A model generated the notes under the pieces. That model did not search any database. It was given only the letters and a program-made list of their open reading frames with translations, and was not told the origin of the DNA. Source: Chara braunii (lineage: Eukaryota; Streptophyta; Charophyceae; Charales; Characeae). Taken from it: a DNA stretch of 34,586 nt. Position numbers and translations under genes: made by a program. Position 1 is the first letter of the stretch. Each line of letters begins with the position of its first letter. The DNA lies in contig BFEA01000013.1 in NCBI GenBank assembly GCA_003427395.1, forward strand, positions 819,100-853,685. Reading direction: 5' to 3'. Shown in pieces: positions 1 through 8,495 of the stretch.

Positions 1-320
1 CTCTCTCTCTCTCCGGCCCTGTCCGCCCCCGCTCCCCCCGACCGGCCCGCCGCACCTCCGAACGCCTCCCGACGGCCCTGCGACGCCACTCTTTCCAACC
101 GGTGGGCCTCCGGTTCGCGCCTCCCAGTGCCACCGCGATTTGCCCTTGGGCCCGCGAATTTCCCGCACCGACTGGCACCCCCGCGAACCGACGCACCCTC
201 CTCGGTTCCCTGCGGCACCCCGCACGGAACTCCGTGCAGTTTTCGCTGGGCCCAACGACTGCCGTTACGCTGGGCCCTTTGTAGTTTTTATAAGGTATAG
301 AGATTTTTTTTTGCTCTCTA
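1..320. other. GC-rich stretch without a recognisable gene
   Basis: It starts with a short CT repeat and stays GC-rich and cytosine-rich until about 284, then turns abruptly AT-rich with a run of ten T from 305. Short open frames exist on the plus strand, but their proline/arginine-rich translation is what GC-rich non-coding DNA gives. It could be part of an LTR or leader of the retroelement that follows, but it does not match the 3' LTR start at 10603. I see no gene here. Confidence 0.5.
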
Positions 321-443
321 GTCCAAATCCGCTCCGGCCAGGAGTTCTACCTTCTCTTCTTGTGCTTTCAGGTTGTTTCTTTTGCATAAATCCATTTAAT
401 GCCCATCATGACGCGCATAGAAAAGAGAAGAGAGAGAGAGGCC
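321..443 (+). repeat. Leader repeat, copy 1 (pairs with 5790-5973)
   Basis: This segment aligns with 5790-5973: both begin gtccaaat, share GAGTTCTACCTTCTCTTCT, then a GTTGTTTCTTT/GCTGTTTCTTT block, an ATAAATcc/ATAAATGCC block, and end in a GA-rich run. In both places a gag-like reading frame with an ATG follows (444 here, 6097 there). The simplest reading is the untranslated leader between primer-binding site and gag of two related Ty3/Gypsy elements. No primer-binding site was found upstream of this copy. Confidence 0.6.
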
Positions 444-1834
444 ATGACAACTGAAGGATCTAGTAGTTCCAATATGGCACCAGCCAAGCTTTATGCTATT
501 CTAAAGGCTCGAGTAGATGCAGCGGATGACGAGGATAAACCGCGGTACCCGGCCGTCTATTAGAAGGAAATGCCCAAGGAGGAGGAGGAAGAGGCTAAGC
601 GGAAAACAGCCGCTGTAGATCTTGAGACCATTTTTAAAACAGTGTCAACCATGTCCGATGCAGATGTTAAGAAAGATCTGGTCAAGTACGTATGTGCCCT
701 CGTAGATTACCATTTGCTCAGCGAGCTTCCGAGTATAAAATCCCAACTACTCTACGAAATGAGTAGGTTGCGTATGCAGATGGCAAATATGGCCAAGGAG
801 CATCGCGATCAGATACAATAGATGGCAATCATGCATCAGGCCCATATCTCAAGCTCTCTTTCTCTACTCCTTGTTGCTAACCGTTCTACCTTTGCACCTC
901 TCCATCCTTCTTCTCCTTGTAATTCTTCGTGAACTTTGGTGGCAAATCAGTAAGGACCTGCAACAAGTGAAGATTCCGTTGCTGCTACGAGCAACAACGC
1001 AAAAAATTTTGCAACTATTGCAGTCGTGAGATCAGACCCAGCAATGGCTCCCAGCTATAGCAGTTCATACATGGACAGAAAGGCGGTGATGATGCCATCT
1101 AGATATGATGGCAAAGAAGATGTTGAGTCGTGGATCAGCTTCATGAGAGCTTACTTTGAGGTACAAGGCACTCAAAGAGTGAACCAGTCCTTTATCCTAG
1201 GGACGAACGTCGATGTTGTCGTAAGGGGATTCCTAGAAGTCCATGCTATGCATTATGGGTATCCAAAAATCGATCTAACGGAGTGGCTTAAAGTCACCCC
1301 GGCTGCCGCTCTCGAAGAGATACCAATAGCACAGTACAAAGACCCACATGCTACAACGAGAGTAAGGATCCAACTCGACGATCTTAAGCGCAAAAGTGGC
1401 AGGGCACCATGCACAAATTGCAGTTGCATGTCAACAAACTCTTTGCGACACCAGGATTGGAATTGACAGCGCAATCGTGCTTGGATGTTGTTACAGGATT
1501 GGAACTGACAGCGCAATCGTGCTTGGATGTTGTTAACAATACGCTTCCCACCAGTTTCACCAATCGCCTAGGTAGGGATTTCTTTGGTTACATTGATTGG
1601 CCTTCCTTGATGAAGGATGTAGTTAATCTTGAGGTAGGGGGCGTTCTTACCACAACAAGCAACAAAAAACCTTTGTTCATGTCAGCAACCGTCTTGTTGC
1701 ACTCGACTTGTGGGAGGTGGAAGGGGAGGCCGAAGCAGATGACCCCACTCTTGGCGATGACCAAGAACATGACGCTGATACAACCTACTCTTCCACCCAA
1801 GAATCGAAAATCAATAACGAAGATGAAAATTTGA
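444..1834 (+). pseudogene. Ty3/Gypsy gag (capsid part), broken
   Basis: Gag would form the particle that packages the element RNA. The frame opens with ATG at 444 after the GA-rich leader and stays in one frame to about 1396, crossed by stops at 561 (TAG), 819 (TAG), 930 (TGA) and 951 (TAA). An acidic, coiled-coil-like N-terminal part (PKEEEEEAKRK) is followed by the capsid signature SRYDGKEDVESWISFMRAYF, which fits the retrotransposon gag family (Y-F/DG-K...W). A one-base slip in the A-run at 1392-1395 moves the frame; the continuation (WQGTMHKLQLHVNKLF) runs to 1834 and contains the 42-bp duplication. Assignment to gag is firm; the ancestral length is not known. Confidence 0.8.
1453..1536 (+). 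repeat. 42-bp tandem duplication inside gag (two copies)
   Basis: The unit beginning AGGATTGGAA at 1453 is repeated at 1495 with one C/T difference (GGAATTGACA against GGAACTGACA) and a changed last base. The period is 42 bp, 14 codons, so the frame is kept and the translation repeats GLELTAQSCLDVV. Being near-identical in a heavily mutated element, the duplication is younger than much of the decay, or one copy has been homogenised. Confidence 0.95.
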
Positions 1835-2391
1835 TGCCTTCAAAAGCAGTGCCCATACTAAGGGAAACCAAAATCGGAATTCAGTAAGGAACTTCATCGC
1901 ACTCCCTAAGGGAGCCAAAATACCAACCAATCCGGCGGACCAAGTACTAAACCTTGGGTGGACCTCCGGATCGGTGAGGCTGATAAAGAAAGGAGGTTGC
2001 TTGCATTGCCATAAAACTAATCATAAGGTCCAATGATGCTTTAGGCTGCAGGGAAACCTGAGTCGGTGAAGAGGGTTCATCAACACACTCTACAACAAGG
2101 GAGTCCGAACCAGCCAGTGATAGTTCTCCAAAAGCACAGGGTTCATCAACACACTCTACAACAAGGGAGTCCGAACCAGCCAGTGATAGTTCTCCAAAAG
2201 CACATGTCACATACCAGTTATCCTCCCTTGAAGCCCCATCTTCTGCCGATTCCAAGGCTAATGAATGTTATGTTTTGTATGTTGAGCTTTGGGAGGAGTC
2301 GGAGAAGGTGGACTTTCATTATCACCTAGAGCATTGGATTGAGATGAAACAACAACGTGCTCATGGGACAACGAACTTAATCTTCATCTAA
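1835..2391 (+). pseudogene. Gag C-terminus with CCHC zinc knuckle and spacer to protease
   Basis: After a second frame change near 1830 the frame reads NFIALPKGAKIPTNPADQ and reaches a zinc knuckle, C-LH-C-HKTN-H-KVQ(stop)-C, at 1998-2039, matching CX2CX4HX4C exactly except that residue four of the last spacer is TGA (2034-2036). This knuckle would bind the element RNA in the particle. It is followed by the 66-bp duplication, a Ser/Glu-rich spacer and an acidic segment (YVLYVELWEESEKVDFHYHL) leading to a TAA at 2389 just before the protease. Such a spacer between knuckle and protease is normal for plant Ty3/Gypsy elements. Confidence 0.75.
2073..2204 (+). repeat. 66-bp exact tandem duplication (two copies)
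   Basis: Units 2073-2138 and 2139-2204 are identical as far as I can read. The period is 66 bp, or 22 codons, so the reading frame of the gag-protease spacer is kept (GSSTHSTTRESEPASDSS repeated). No difference between the copies was found, which indicates a recent event compared with the surrounding decay. Confidence 0.95.
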
Positions 2392-2694
2392 CGTCTCATT
2401 AACCACCGCGATCTTCATGTCTTGATTGATTGTGGTGCCACGACTAATTTCATGTCACCACACAGGATACGCAAATTGGGCTTGGGGATGAAGCAAGTGG
2501 CTTTGCAGAGCCCTTGTCGGACTAAAGTAGGCAATAAAAAGGTTGTCTCATCCACCCACGCAATCAAAGATGTGTGCGCAACCTTTGAAAAAGAGAAATC
2601 TATCACACACACATTGAACTTCTATGTCCTTGAAAAGTGTCCCTTCGACGCAGTCCTCGGGCTGGGCTGGTTGCAGTCCCAATGCGAATGAACC
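2392..2694 (+). pseudogene. Retropepsin-like aspartic protease of Ty3/Gypsy
   Basis: The protease would cut the gag-pol polyprotein. The active-site loop reads VLIDCGATTNFMSP, with the catalytic Asp at 2428-2430 and Cys where most family members have Ser or Thr. About 65 residues on, FDAVLGLGWLQS matches the conserved hydrophobic-LG-(M/L)-x-W/F-L close of the fold. The single frame is open across the whole domain to the TGA after QCE. There is no start of its own, as expected for a polyprotein piece. Family assignment is firm; whether DCG would be active is not known. Confidence 0.82.
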
Positions 2695-3160
2695 AAGTGG
2701 AAGGAACCACATTTTATGGTCAAAGATGAGTGCCCGTCCTCTTGGATGTGACGCTCGACCCGGTTACCTTTCTTAATGCCGTGCAGTTTTGCAAGAAGTG
2801 GCGAAGGCATAAGGGGGATGAACAATTGTATGTTGCCTTTGTTCATCCTACTCATGTACCTTCTACTTTTGCGTCTAGTAATGATTCTACTTTGCATGAT
2901 AAATCTACTTTTATTTGTACACCTACTTCTATACTTTGCATGATAAATCTACTTTTATATATACACCTACTTCTATTCCAAATGAGTCTACTTCAGATCC
3001 AACTGCCTTCACTAAGAACTTGCGGCCTGATCTAGGTGATCCTTTTTCTGATCCCCCACCCTCGCCGATCCCATCCAAAGCCTACTCGATCGATTTTTGA
3101 AAGTTATGGCTGAACCTCGTGGAGTTCCCACGCTATCGGTCCGATACACGAGTTGGTCGA
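2695..3160 (+). pseudogene. Protease-RT linker, frame-broken
   Basis: The stretch carries low-homology pol linker. One frame (from about 2730) reads VTLDPVTFLNAVQFCKKWRR, then a Ser/Thr-rich segment. A 44-bp duplication at 2889-2976 shifts the frame, and the original frame resumes as NESTSDPTAFTKNLRPDLG and a proline-rich run ending in TGA near 3100. Variable linkers of this type before RT are usual in plant Ty3/Gypsy elements; no separate function can be read. Confidence 0.55.
2889..2976 (+). repeat. 44-bp tandem duplication that breaks the frame
   Basis: The unit starting ACTTTGCATGATAAATC at 2889 is repeated at 2933, differing only at TATTTGTAC against TATATATAC. The period of 44 is not a multiple of three, so it shifts the pol frame by two bases; the translation HDKSTFI(C/Y)TPTSI appears once in each of two frames. 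Confidence 0.95.
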
Positions 3161-3828
3161 AGGTGTTGTTCCTCCAAATGGTTGTGTATACGGTATGGGA
3201 TCCGGCGAGTTGGAGGAACTATGAAAACAGATCGATGAGATGATCGACAAGGGATGTGGATTAAGCCTAGCGAATCTGAATTTGGTGCACCCATTTTGTT
3301 TTTCCCAAAGAAAGGAGGCAAACTTCCTATGTGTATTGACTATCGCGGTCTAAACGACATCACAGGGGAGAATGTATACCCATTGCCACGCATAGATGAT
3401 TTGCTTGATGTTGCAGGTGGGTGCAAGGTCTTCGCCAAGATCGATCTCAAGTTTAGGTACCACCAGATTGAAGTTTATCTTGAGGACCAGCACAAGACTA
3501 CGTTCAAGACACACGGCGGGTTTTACGAATTCACCGTGATGCCCTTCGATCACACGAACGCATCGGCCACCTTTCAAAGCCTTACGAACAAGGTCCTCCG
3601 CGAACAGATTGGTCGGTTTGTGGTTGTGTATCTCAATGACATTTTGATTTTCGGCAAATCAATCGAGGAACATATGAAGCACCTCGAGGAAGTGTTCAAC
3701 ATCCTCAAGAAGGAACTCCATCGCAACTTGGAGAAATCTGAGTTTGGGAGGGACATCGCCATCTATCTTGGGCAACGTTTTTGTCATACGCAAATGGCCT
3801 TAACCCGCGAACGTCCACGAATTGCTGC
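3161..3828 (+). pseudogene. Ty3/Gypsy reverse transcriptase, 5' two-thirds, inactive
   Basis: RT would copy the element RNA into DNA. The approach ELEEL(stop)KQIDEM ends in a frameshift near 3250; from 3254 one frame gives the family blocks in order: GAPILFFPKK, MCIDYRGLND, YPLPRIDDLL, KIDLKFRYHQI (first catalytic Asp at 3443), ATFQSLTNKV and VVVYLNDILIF. The YxDD box is YLND (Asn codon 3635-3637), so one of the paired catalytic Asp residues is lost. SG to FR in the DLKSGYHQI block and MPFG to MPFD are further changes. After YLGQRF the match fades and stops near 3828, where LTR-like sequence starts; thumb and connection regions are missing. Confidence 0.88.
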
Positions 3829-4578
3829 TGCTCATTTGCGGTATGCAAGTTTCCAGCATTTATCGGAGGCTGCACGGCCTGGAAGTCACCAGCCGTGAGG
3901 CTGGCTGACCGCTCTATCTCCGGGAGGAACGAGTAGCTGCTCCTCGTTTGCGGTATGCAAGTTTGGGCGTCATGATGCTTGAGCGGGCGCTTGTTCTCAA
4001 AGCGCTGCTTACGAGGGAGGAGGAGAGTTGGGTGCTCTGCCTGGCTATGGCGAACAACCCAGCTTGAGGCGGAGGAAGAAGGGGGGCAAAGGAGGAAAGT
4101 GGCAAGGTACCTAGCTATGGTGGACGCCATCCTCATCACCTTGTTAGATGCTGCATCTGGAAGGCCCTAGTTGGGGTAGTGTCGCACCAAGAAGGCTTCA
4201 AGGAGGGAGAGCCTCAGTACTCCACCATAGCCTCGACTTGTATGTAGGGGAAGAGGAAGAGTGGCCATGGCTATGGTGGACCTCATGTGTGCCTGCGGTA
4301 GAAATGGGATTCGAACATTGATTTTGGTTCAGCCATTCAACATTATTATTGTTATTTCTTGTTTGAATAGGAGGGGAGGAGATAAGGAGGAGATTGGTTG
4401 GCGAGGAAGAAGAGCCTTGTCATTGGTCTTTGCAAGAGTACATCATCTTCTTCTTCTTTCGTCCTTCTTCTTTTTCTTTCCCTCTCTCTCCTCTCAAGTT
4501 CATTCATTTCTTTTTGCAATTGGACGACATTGTACTTTCTGATGTTTGTATACTTCGAAATTGGCCAGGATCGTAACA
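3829..4578 (+). mobile_element. LTR of an inserted retrotransposon (copy related to 12185-13345)
   Basis: The stretch shares long blocks with 12.2-13.3 kb: CGGCCTGGAAGTCACC, the GAGAAAGTGGCAAGGTACCT-type block, CATCTGGAAGGCCC, GGTTCAGCCATTCAACATT, the (CTT)n tract and a nearly identical last 150 bases ending GCCAGGATCGTAACA. It ends in CA at 4577-4578 and a primer-binding site follows one base later, which marks it as a 5' LTR. The left edge is not sharp; the first clear shared block starts near 3865. A short segment (TTGCGGTATGCAAGTTT) occurs twice, at about 3835 and 3949. No matching 3' LTR was found before 8495. Confidence 0.72.
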
Positions 4579-4579
4579 T

Positions 4580-4591
4580 TGGTATCAAAGC
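4580..4591 (+). other. Primer-binding site for initiator tRNA-Met
   Basis: TGGTATCAAAGC lies one base after the CA end of the LTR. Plant LTR retrotransposons commonly use TGGTATCAGAGC, the complement of the 3' end of initiator tRNA-Met; this copy differs at one base (A for G at position nine). It fixes the plus orientation of the inserted element and its LTR boundary. Confidence 0.8.
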
Positions 4592-4631
4592 GGATTCTAC
4601 TTGCTGGCGAGAGTTGACTTCGCTGCCATAA

Positions 4632-4672
4632 CCCTAACCCTAGTGGTAAGGGCTAACCACTTAGGGTTAGGG
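4632..4672. repeat. Inverted repeat with telomere-like arms
   Basis: CCCTAACCCTA-GTGGT (4632-4647) faces ACCAC-TTAGGGTTAGGG (4656-4672) across an eight-base spacer. The arms are complementary over 16 bases with one bulged base. The CCCTAA/TTAGGG words look like telomere repeats, but there are only two units per arm and they sit in the leader of the inserted element, so a hairpin in its RNA is as likely as a telomere origin. Confidence 0.85.
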
Positions 4673-5789
4673 CGGAAGTTAGGGGTAAGTGGGGCAGCGT
4701 GGTAAAGGGAAGCTGCCCCCACCTGGCAGGGCCATGTAGGGTCGACACTAGATCCGGCCAGGTTGCTTGAGTGCATGTTTGTGGCGGCGAGACACAAGGT
4801 GGACTTCGTGATGCAACTTGAGAGAGGCGACAGTGAACGACACCTACAACTTGAATCTGGACTTCAAAGAAGACGAGGAGTGACTTTAAGGCTCCCGTCA
4901 AGTTAGGCGAGCTTGAGGGTGGCAACCATATCTGTACCTATGGACTGCAAGTTGCTGCTTCGATCTTCAACATCGACGGGGGATCCGACTTTGTACTTGG
5001 GCTAGATGTTGACCCTCCTAGATGATAGGACACTAGTGTAGAGGATGCTAATTGGGTCAGGAGGACTATGTGAGAGGGGGGTGAGTTCTTTCATCTCAAA
5101 AGCCCGGCTACTCAGGTAAGTGCCGTGCCGTTAGGGTGCCCATGTGTGCATGGAGTTGATTGCTTGTTGGGGTATTCTGGGTTCTTCTTCTATCCTCTAT
5201 AGCCTTGATCTTGCGTGAAGTGCGCGAACTGCTTACTCGCCTGACGAGTGAATGGATGGAGTATCTTGTGTGCCATGCTATATCTTTCTACAATGCTTTA
5301 TCTATTTCATTCTAAACGGTTGTAGTCTGTAGGTTCTTTCTGGGGCAAAAATTCGTTTTTCAATTCGGTAGGGACAAAGTAGGTCTTTGTGGAACTCTTG
5401 TTGGTTGGGACCTGATTCTAACTCCACGGGGACCATTTGGGACTCAGTGGGACCAGGCCCAAACAAGAAGGGCCCCTCAGGCCAAATCTGTTGACGTCAG
5501 TTACCTTGCTCTATCCGATTGGGACTCGGACTTTATGGTTTCGGACCAGGACACTCACTGCAGAGGGGATCTCCGCTGAGACGTTTTATCGGACTTTACC
5601 GCACGATCCGCCGTCTGACTCGCACCTTGAGCACCACTCAATTCTTTCTTGCATTACGTAATACACCTTGAATCTGATTTGTTGTCTTCACAGAGCTGAG
5701 TCCGGCTAGGCTTGAGAGGACCTCATACGTAGTCGGTCCAGATCAGATCTCTCTGATCTTTATTTCTTTTGTTGTTTTGACTGTTCCCT
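4673..5789. other. Internal region of the inserted element, no clear gene
   Basis: After the primer site a short frame (from about 4769) reads MFVAARHKVDFVMQLERG and stops after some 44 codons. The next segment, with GELEGGNHICTYGLQ and FNIDGGSDFVLGLDV in a neighbouring frame, is protein-like, but I cannot assign it. From 5390 there is a GGGACC/GGACTC-rich stretch. All frames are closed within about 75 codons. This is probably decayed leader/gag or unrelated repeat DNA. Confidence 0.4.
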
Positions 5790-5904
5790 GTCCAAATGAA
5801 TTTTCACTCCGACTAAGAGTTCTACCTTCTCTTCTGACTGTCTCAAGCTGTTTCTTTCATTTGGTTCGATAAATGCCTGCGTCTACAGACTCTACACGAT
5901 CACA

Positions 5905-5973
<69 letters not shown>
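5790..5973 (+). repeat. Leader repeat, copy 2, ending in a (GA)n microsatellite
   Basis: This is homologous to 321-443 (shared GAGTTCTACCTTCTCTTCT and following blocks). The GA run, short in copy 1, is here a pure (GA)n of about 66 bases (5908-5973). The position directly upstream of a gag-like ATG supports a retroelement leader. Confidence 0.65.
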
Positions 5974-5977
<4 letters not shown>

Positions 5978-6096
5978 AGAAGCTTCTGAGTGTTGCTCTT
6001 GAGGGAGTAAGGAGAGGGAAGAGGAGTGTTCGTCCCAGAAAAGAGAGGAAGTATGGACCTCTCTTGAGAGACTTATTGATTCCCTCGTCCTCCATC

Positions 6097-6345
6097 ATGG
6101 CATCTGCAGCAGATTGGAAGCTGCAAATGGACGCTACCCCTGAGGCAGAAAAAGTGCAGTACCTGTTCTTTTATGAAAAAACATTGAAGAGGGAAGAGGA
6201 AGAGAAGGAGAAGGAGAGGAAGTATAAGGTAAAGGCTCATAAAGCCGTTTTTTGTACCATGCCTGCCCTAACTGATGACGAGGTGGGAGAGAGAACCGTT
6301 CCACTCCTCCAGGCTTTAAACCACCAGTACCTCCGCCAGTGTTAA
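6097..6345 (+). pseudogene. Gag-like N-terminal fragment, unassigned
   Basis: The ATG at 6097 opens a frame of 82 codons: MASAADWKLQMDATPEAEK, then a strongly charged helical stretch (KREEEEKEKERKYKVK), then a segment that loses its character and stops. It lies 123 bases after a leader repeat that also precedes the gag at 444, and both proteins start with a charged, coiled-coil-like part. I infer a gag start of a second Ty3/Gypsy element. No capsid or knuckle motif follows, so this remains a fragment; a short unrelated gene is the alternative. Confidence 0.4.
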
Positions 6346-7374
6346 GAAAATACGATGTTTTGGACAGTACCCGAATGTTTCGGGGTCGGACACAAGGTCG
6401 GCAATGTCCCATAAATCTGGATTTTATAGTGACGGAAAAAGGGGAAAAAAAAACTTTCTCTACTGCAATGACGTCGGGCTGGGTAGTCCAGGAGGCCGTG
6501 CTCACAATCTTCCTCCACAGAATGCACCTTACAGGTAAGGCGGTCACATTCTGAATGTTGTTGTTTTCTTATTCTTCTTTGTGGTGTCGAGTCCCCTGTC
6601 CGTGAATTGCTCAAGCTTTCCATGATATGCTCAAGCTTTGTTTTGTCAGAGGATTGTAAGGCTCATCACGCTGGCATTTAGGGGAATGTATCCAACCATT
6701 TTCACGGTCGGATCCATGTGCCCGTTTTTCCCCCTTTTTATTCTCTTTTTGGAATATGACAACCTGGCCACGGGGTTGAGCTGCCCTCATTGAGGGCACA
6801 CTCACACTACCACTTCCAAGAATGTATACGACTGCAATCACGACCAAAGCTTTGTTTTCTTTTTATTTTTTATTCTTTTCTAAGGTTCACGGTGTCGGGA
6901 CTGGTGGGTCGCGAATAACTTCCCATCACTCGAGGATTGGGCCGCAGGAGGGAGTAATGCCCTGGGGAGAAAACCGCAGAACCGGCAATGGCATGCAAGA
7001 GGGCACAAGAACAGGGGCACGTAGAACATAGTATGAGGCTGGGAGGGTCGTTGGAATGCAACAAGACTAAGGCCAAAGGGCCCTTGAGCCAGCAAACGCG
7101 GCGCTGCAGCGACTAAGGAATGAGGAAGTCGAGAGATGGACGGCCCGGAGGCAATGGGAAGCTAGAAAACAAGGGCCCAACATGGGGGCCACCTACGGGA
7201 GCCTCGGGTTGGAGGCCCCGCGACAAAAGGGACCGGCGCGCGCAAGGCGCAAGAAAGGCAAGGGAGAGAGGTCACCATGGGGCGGCAAAGCGCCCAAGGG
7301 ACGTGGGACACCTTGGGGAAAGGCTCTCGGAGCCGCGTGGGACTAAGTAAAAATAATGGCATCTGGGGCAAAAT
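6346..7374. other. No gene seen; composite repeat DNA
   Basis: Frames here are short and closed. From about 6900 the plus strand becomes purine-rich and G-rich (GGGCC, GGGACGTGGG words). This probably belongs to the same inserted material, but nothing identifies it. Confidence 0.4.
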
Positions 7375-7504
7375 GTGTCGGGGACCACCGGCGGGACTAA
7401 GTGTCGGGGACCGCTGGCGGGATTAAGTGTCGGGTACCACCGGCGGGACTAAGTGTCGGGGACCACCGGCGGGACTAAGTGTCGGGGACCATCGACGGGA
7501 CGAA
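7375..7504 (+). repeat. 26-bp minisatellite, five copies
   Basis: Five consecutive units of GTGTCGGGGACCACCGGCGG plus GACTAA start at 7375, 7401, 7427, 7453 and 7479. Units 1 and 4 are identical; units 2, 3 and 5 carry one to four substitutions. A decayed sixth unit follows (TGGCGGGGACATGTG), and a single GGGACTAAGT lies just upstream at 7340. The period is not a multiple of three and no open frame uses it. Confidence 0.95.
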
Positions 7505-8424
7505 TGGCGGGGACATGTGAAAAGTCCCAATAAAAAACGGCGGCACCACATGAGGGAAAATGATAAAGGCAAGATGCACCGTCAAATATCAGAAAGGAAG
7601 AAGCAAAGGCTCCCACGCGGCGGCACAACTTTGTTTTGGAAAATATGGTCTTAAAAGTTGTGAAGCAGGTCGCATATCATATCAAGGAATTGAAGTGGCG
7701 TGTCGTGCCATCACCAGGAAATTACGGAGAAATGGTAAAATATGGGTGAGAGTTTTTTCAGATATTCCTATTACCAGCAAACCTACATCAAGATCTTGAC
7801 GGCCAAGAATATTAGTACCACTAGTGCAAGCACTAGCAGTAGCAAACGGGAAGGCCGAAAAGAAAAGAAAAAGTCAAGAAACTTGAAGTGGGAGGCATGG
7901 GAGCAATCCGAAAAATCTCGGATCAGCCTCCCTCAAGAAAATGGAGTCAAAAGAGACCCTATGTGAAAAATAGGCCTCCGGGAGAAAATCGGAGTAGGAG
8001 GGGTCATTGTGGGAGAAAGGTAGGAGTAAAAGGAAGCTCCCATGGGCATGAGAAGGCCATTATTGCAGTCTGAGATATAACGGACTGCACCTTAGGCATT
8101 GGAAGGGCCAAAACTAAGAGGAAGGGGCTAAAAAGAGGCCTTAACGGCCACTTGACACTTGGCATGCTAGAAAAAAAGAGAAAAAAGAAAAGGAAATGTG
8201 GGAGAATAAGACAAAAAGAGTGAAAGGGAGTGAGTGAGTTGGTCGTCAGAAGGGACTGCCACAAGTAGGGACTGGCAGGTCCCTACTGTCCAAGAAAGGA
8301 GGTAAGAAAAAAAAAAAGAAAAGAGAAAGGAAAAGAAAAGAGAAAAGGGCCTTAACGGTAAGAAACGGCCACTTGGGGAGGTACATCCGTGACCAGATTC
8401 ATTTTGGAATATGGCGGTTATAAT
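7505..8424. other. No gene seen; purine-rich DNA
   Basis: The plus strand is dominated by A and G (AAAGAAAAG, GGAAGG words), so the minus strand shows long Phe/Leu/Ser-rich shadow frames without real protein character. CTTAACGG...AACGGCCACTTG occurs twice (about 8140 and 8350), hinting at an internal duplication. No coding or RNA gene could be supported. Confidence 0.4.
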
Positions 8425-8477
8425 GGGCTTTGATTTTCTTTGATTTTTGCAGAGAAAATCAAAGAAAATCAAAGCCC
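8425..8477. repeat. Perfect 23-bp inverted repeat with 7-nt loop
   Basis: The left arm at 8425-8447 (GGGCTTTGATTTTC + TTTGATTTT) and the right arm at 8455-8477 are exact reverse complements; the loop is TGCAGAG. Within each arm, TTTGATTTT is itself repeated. It lies about 20 bases left of the point where pol sequence resumes (about 8496), at the right end of the insertion. No terminator or regulator is implied; it may be the end structure of a transposon or a breakpoint hairpin. Confidence 0.97.
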
Positions 8478-8495
8478 CATGCAACCGAAAAATAA

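Noticed and set aside
4632-4672. Interstitial telomere array
   Set aside because: Only two units in each arm and in opposite orientations; a hairpin describes it better.
5437-5661. 74-codon plus-strand frame with Arg/Thr repeats
   Set aside because: Short and composition-driven by GGGACC/GGACTC words; no start context or family match.
7375-7504. CRISPR-like array
   Set aside because: Units abut without unique spacers and the context is eukaryotic; it is a minisatellite.
8425-8477. Transcription terminator or Helitron 3' end
   Set aside because: Loop and flanks do not give a T-run terminator of bacterial type in this eukaryotic context, and no CTRR end follows within about 15 bases.
8004-8484. 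Phe/Leu-rich minus-strand frames resembling membrane proteins
   Set aside because: They are shadows of an A/G-rich plus strand; composition explains the hydrophobicity.
3829-8495. Complete retrotransposon with two LTRs inside pol
   Set aside because: No second copy of the LTR blocks exists between 4.6 and 8.5 kb and no target duplication was found.
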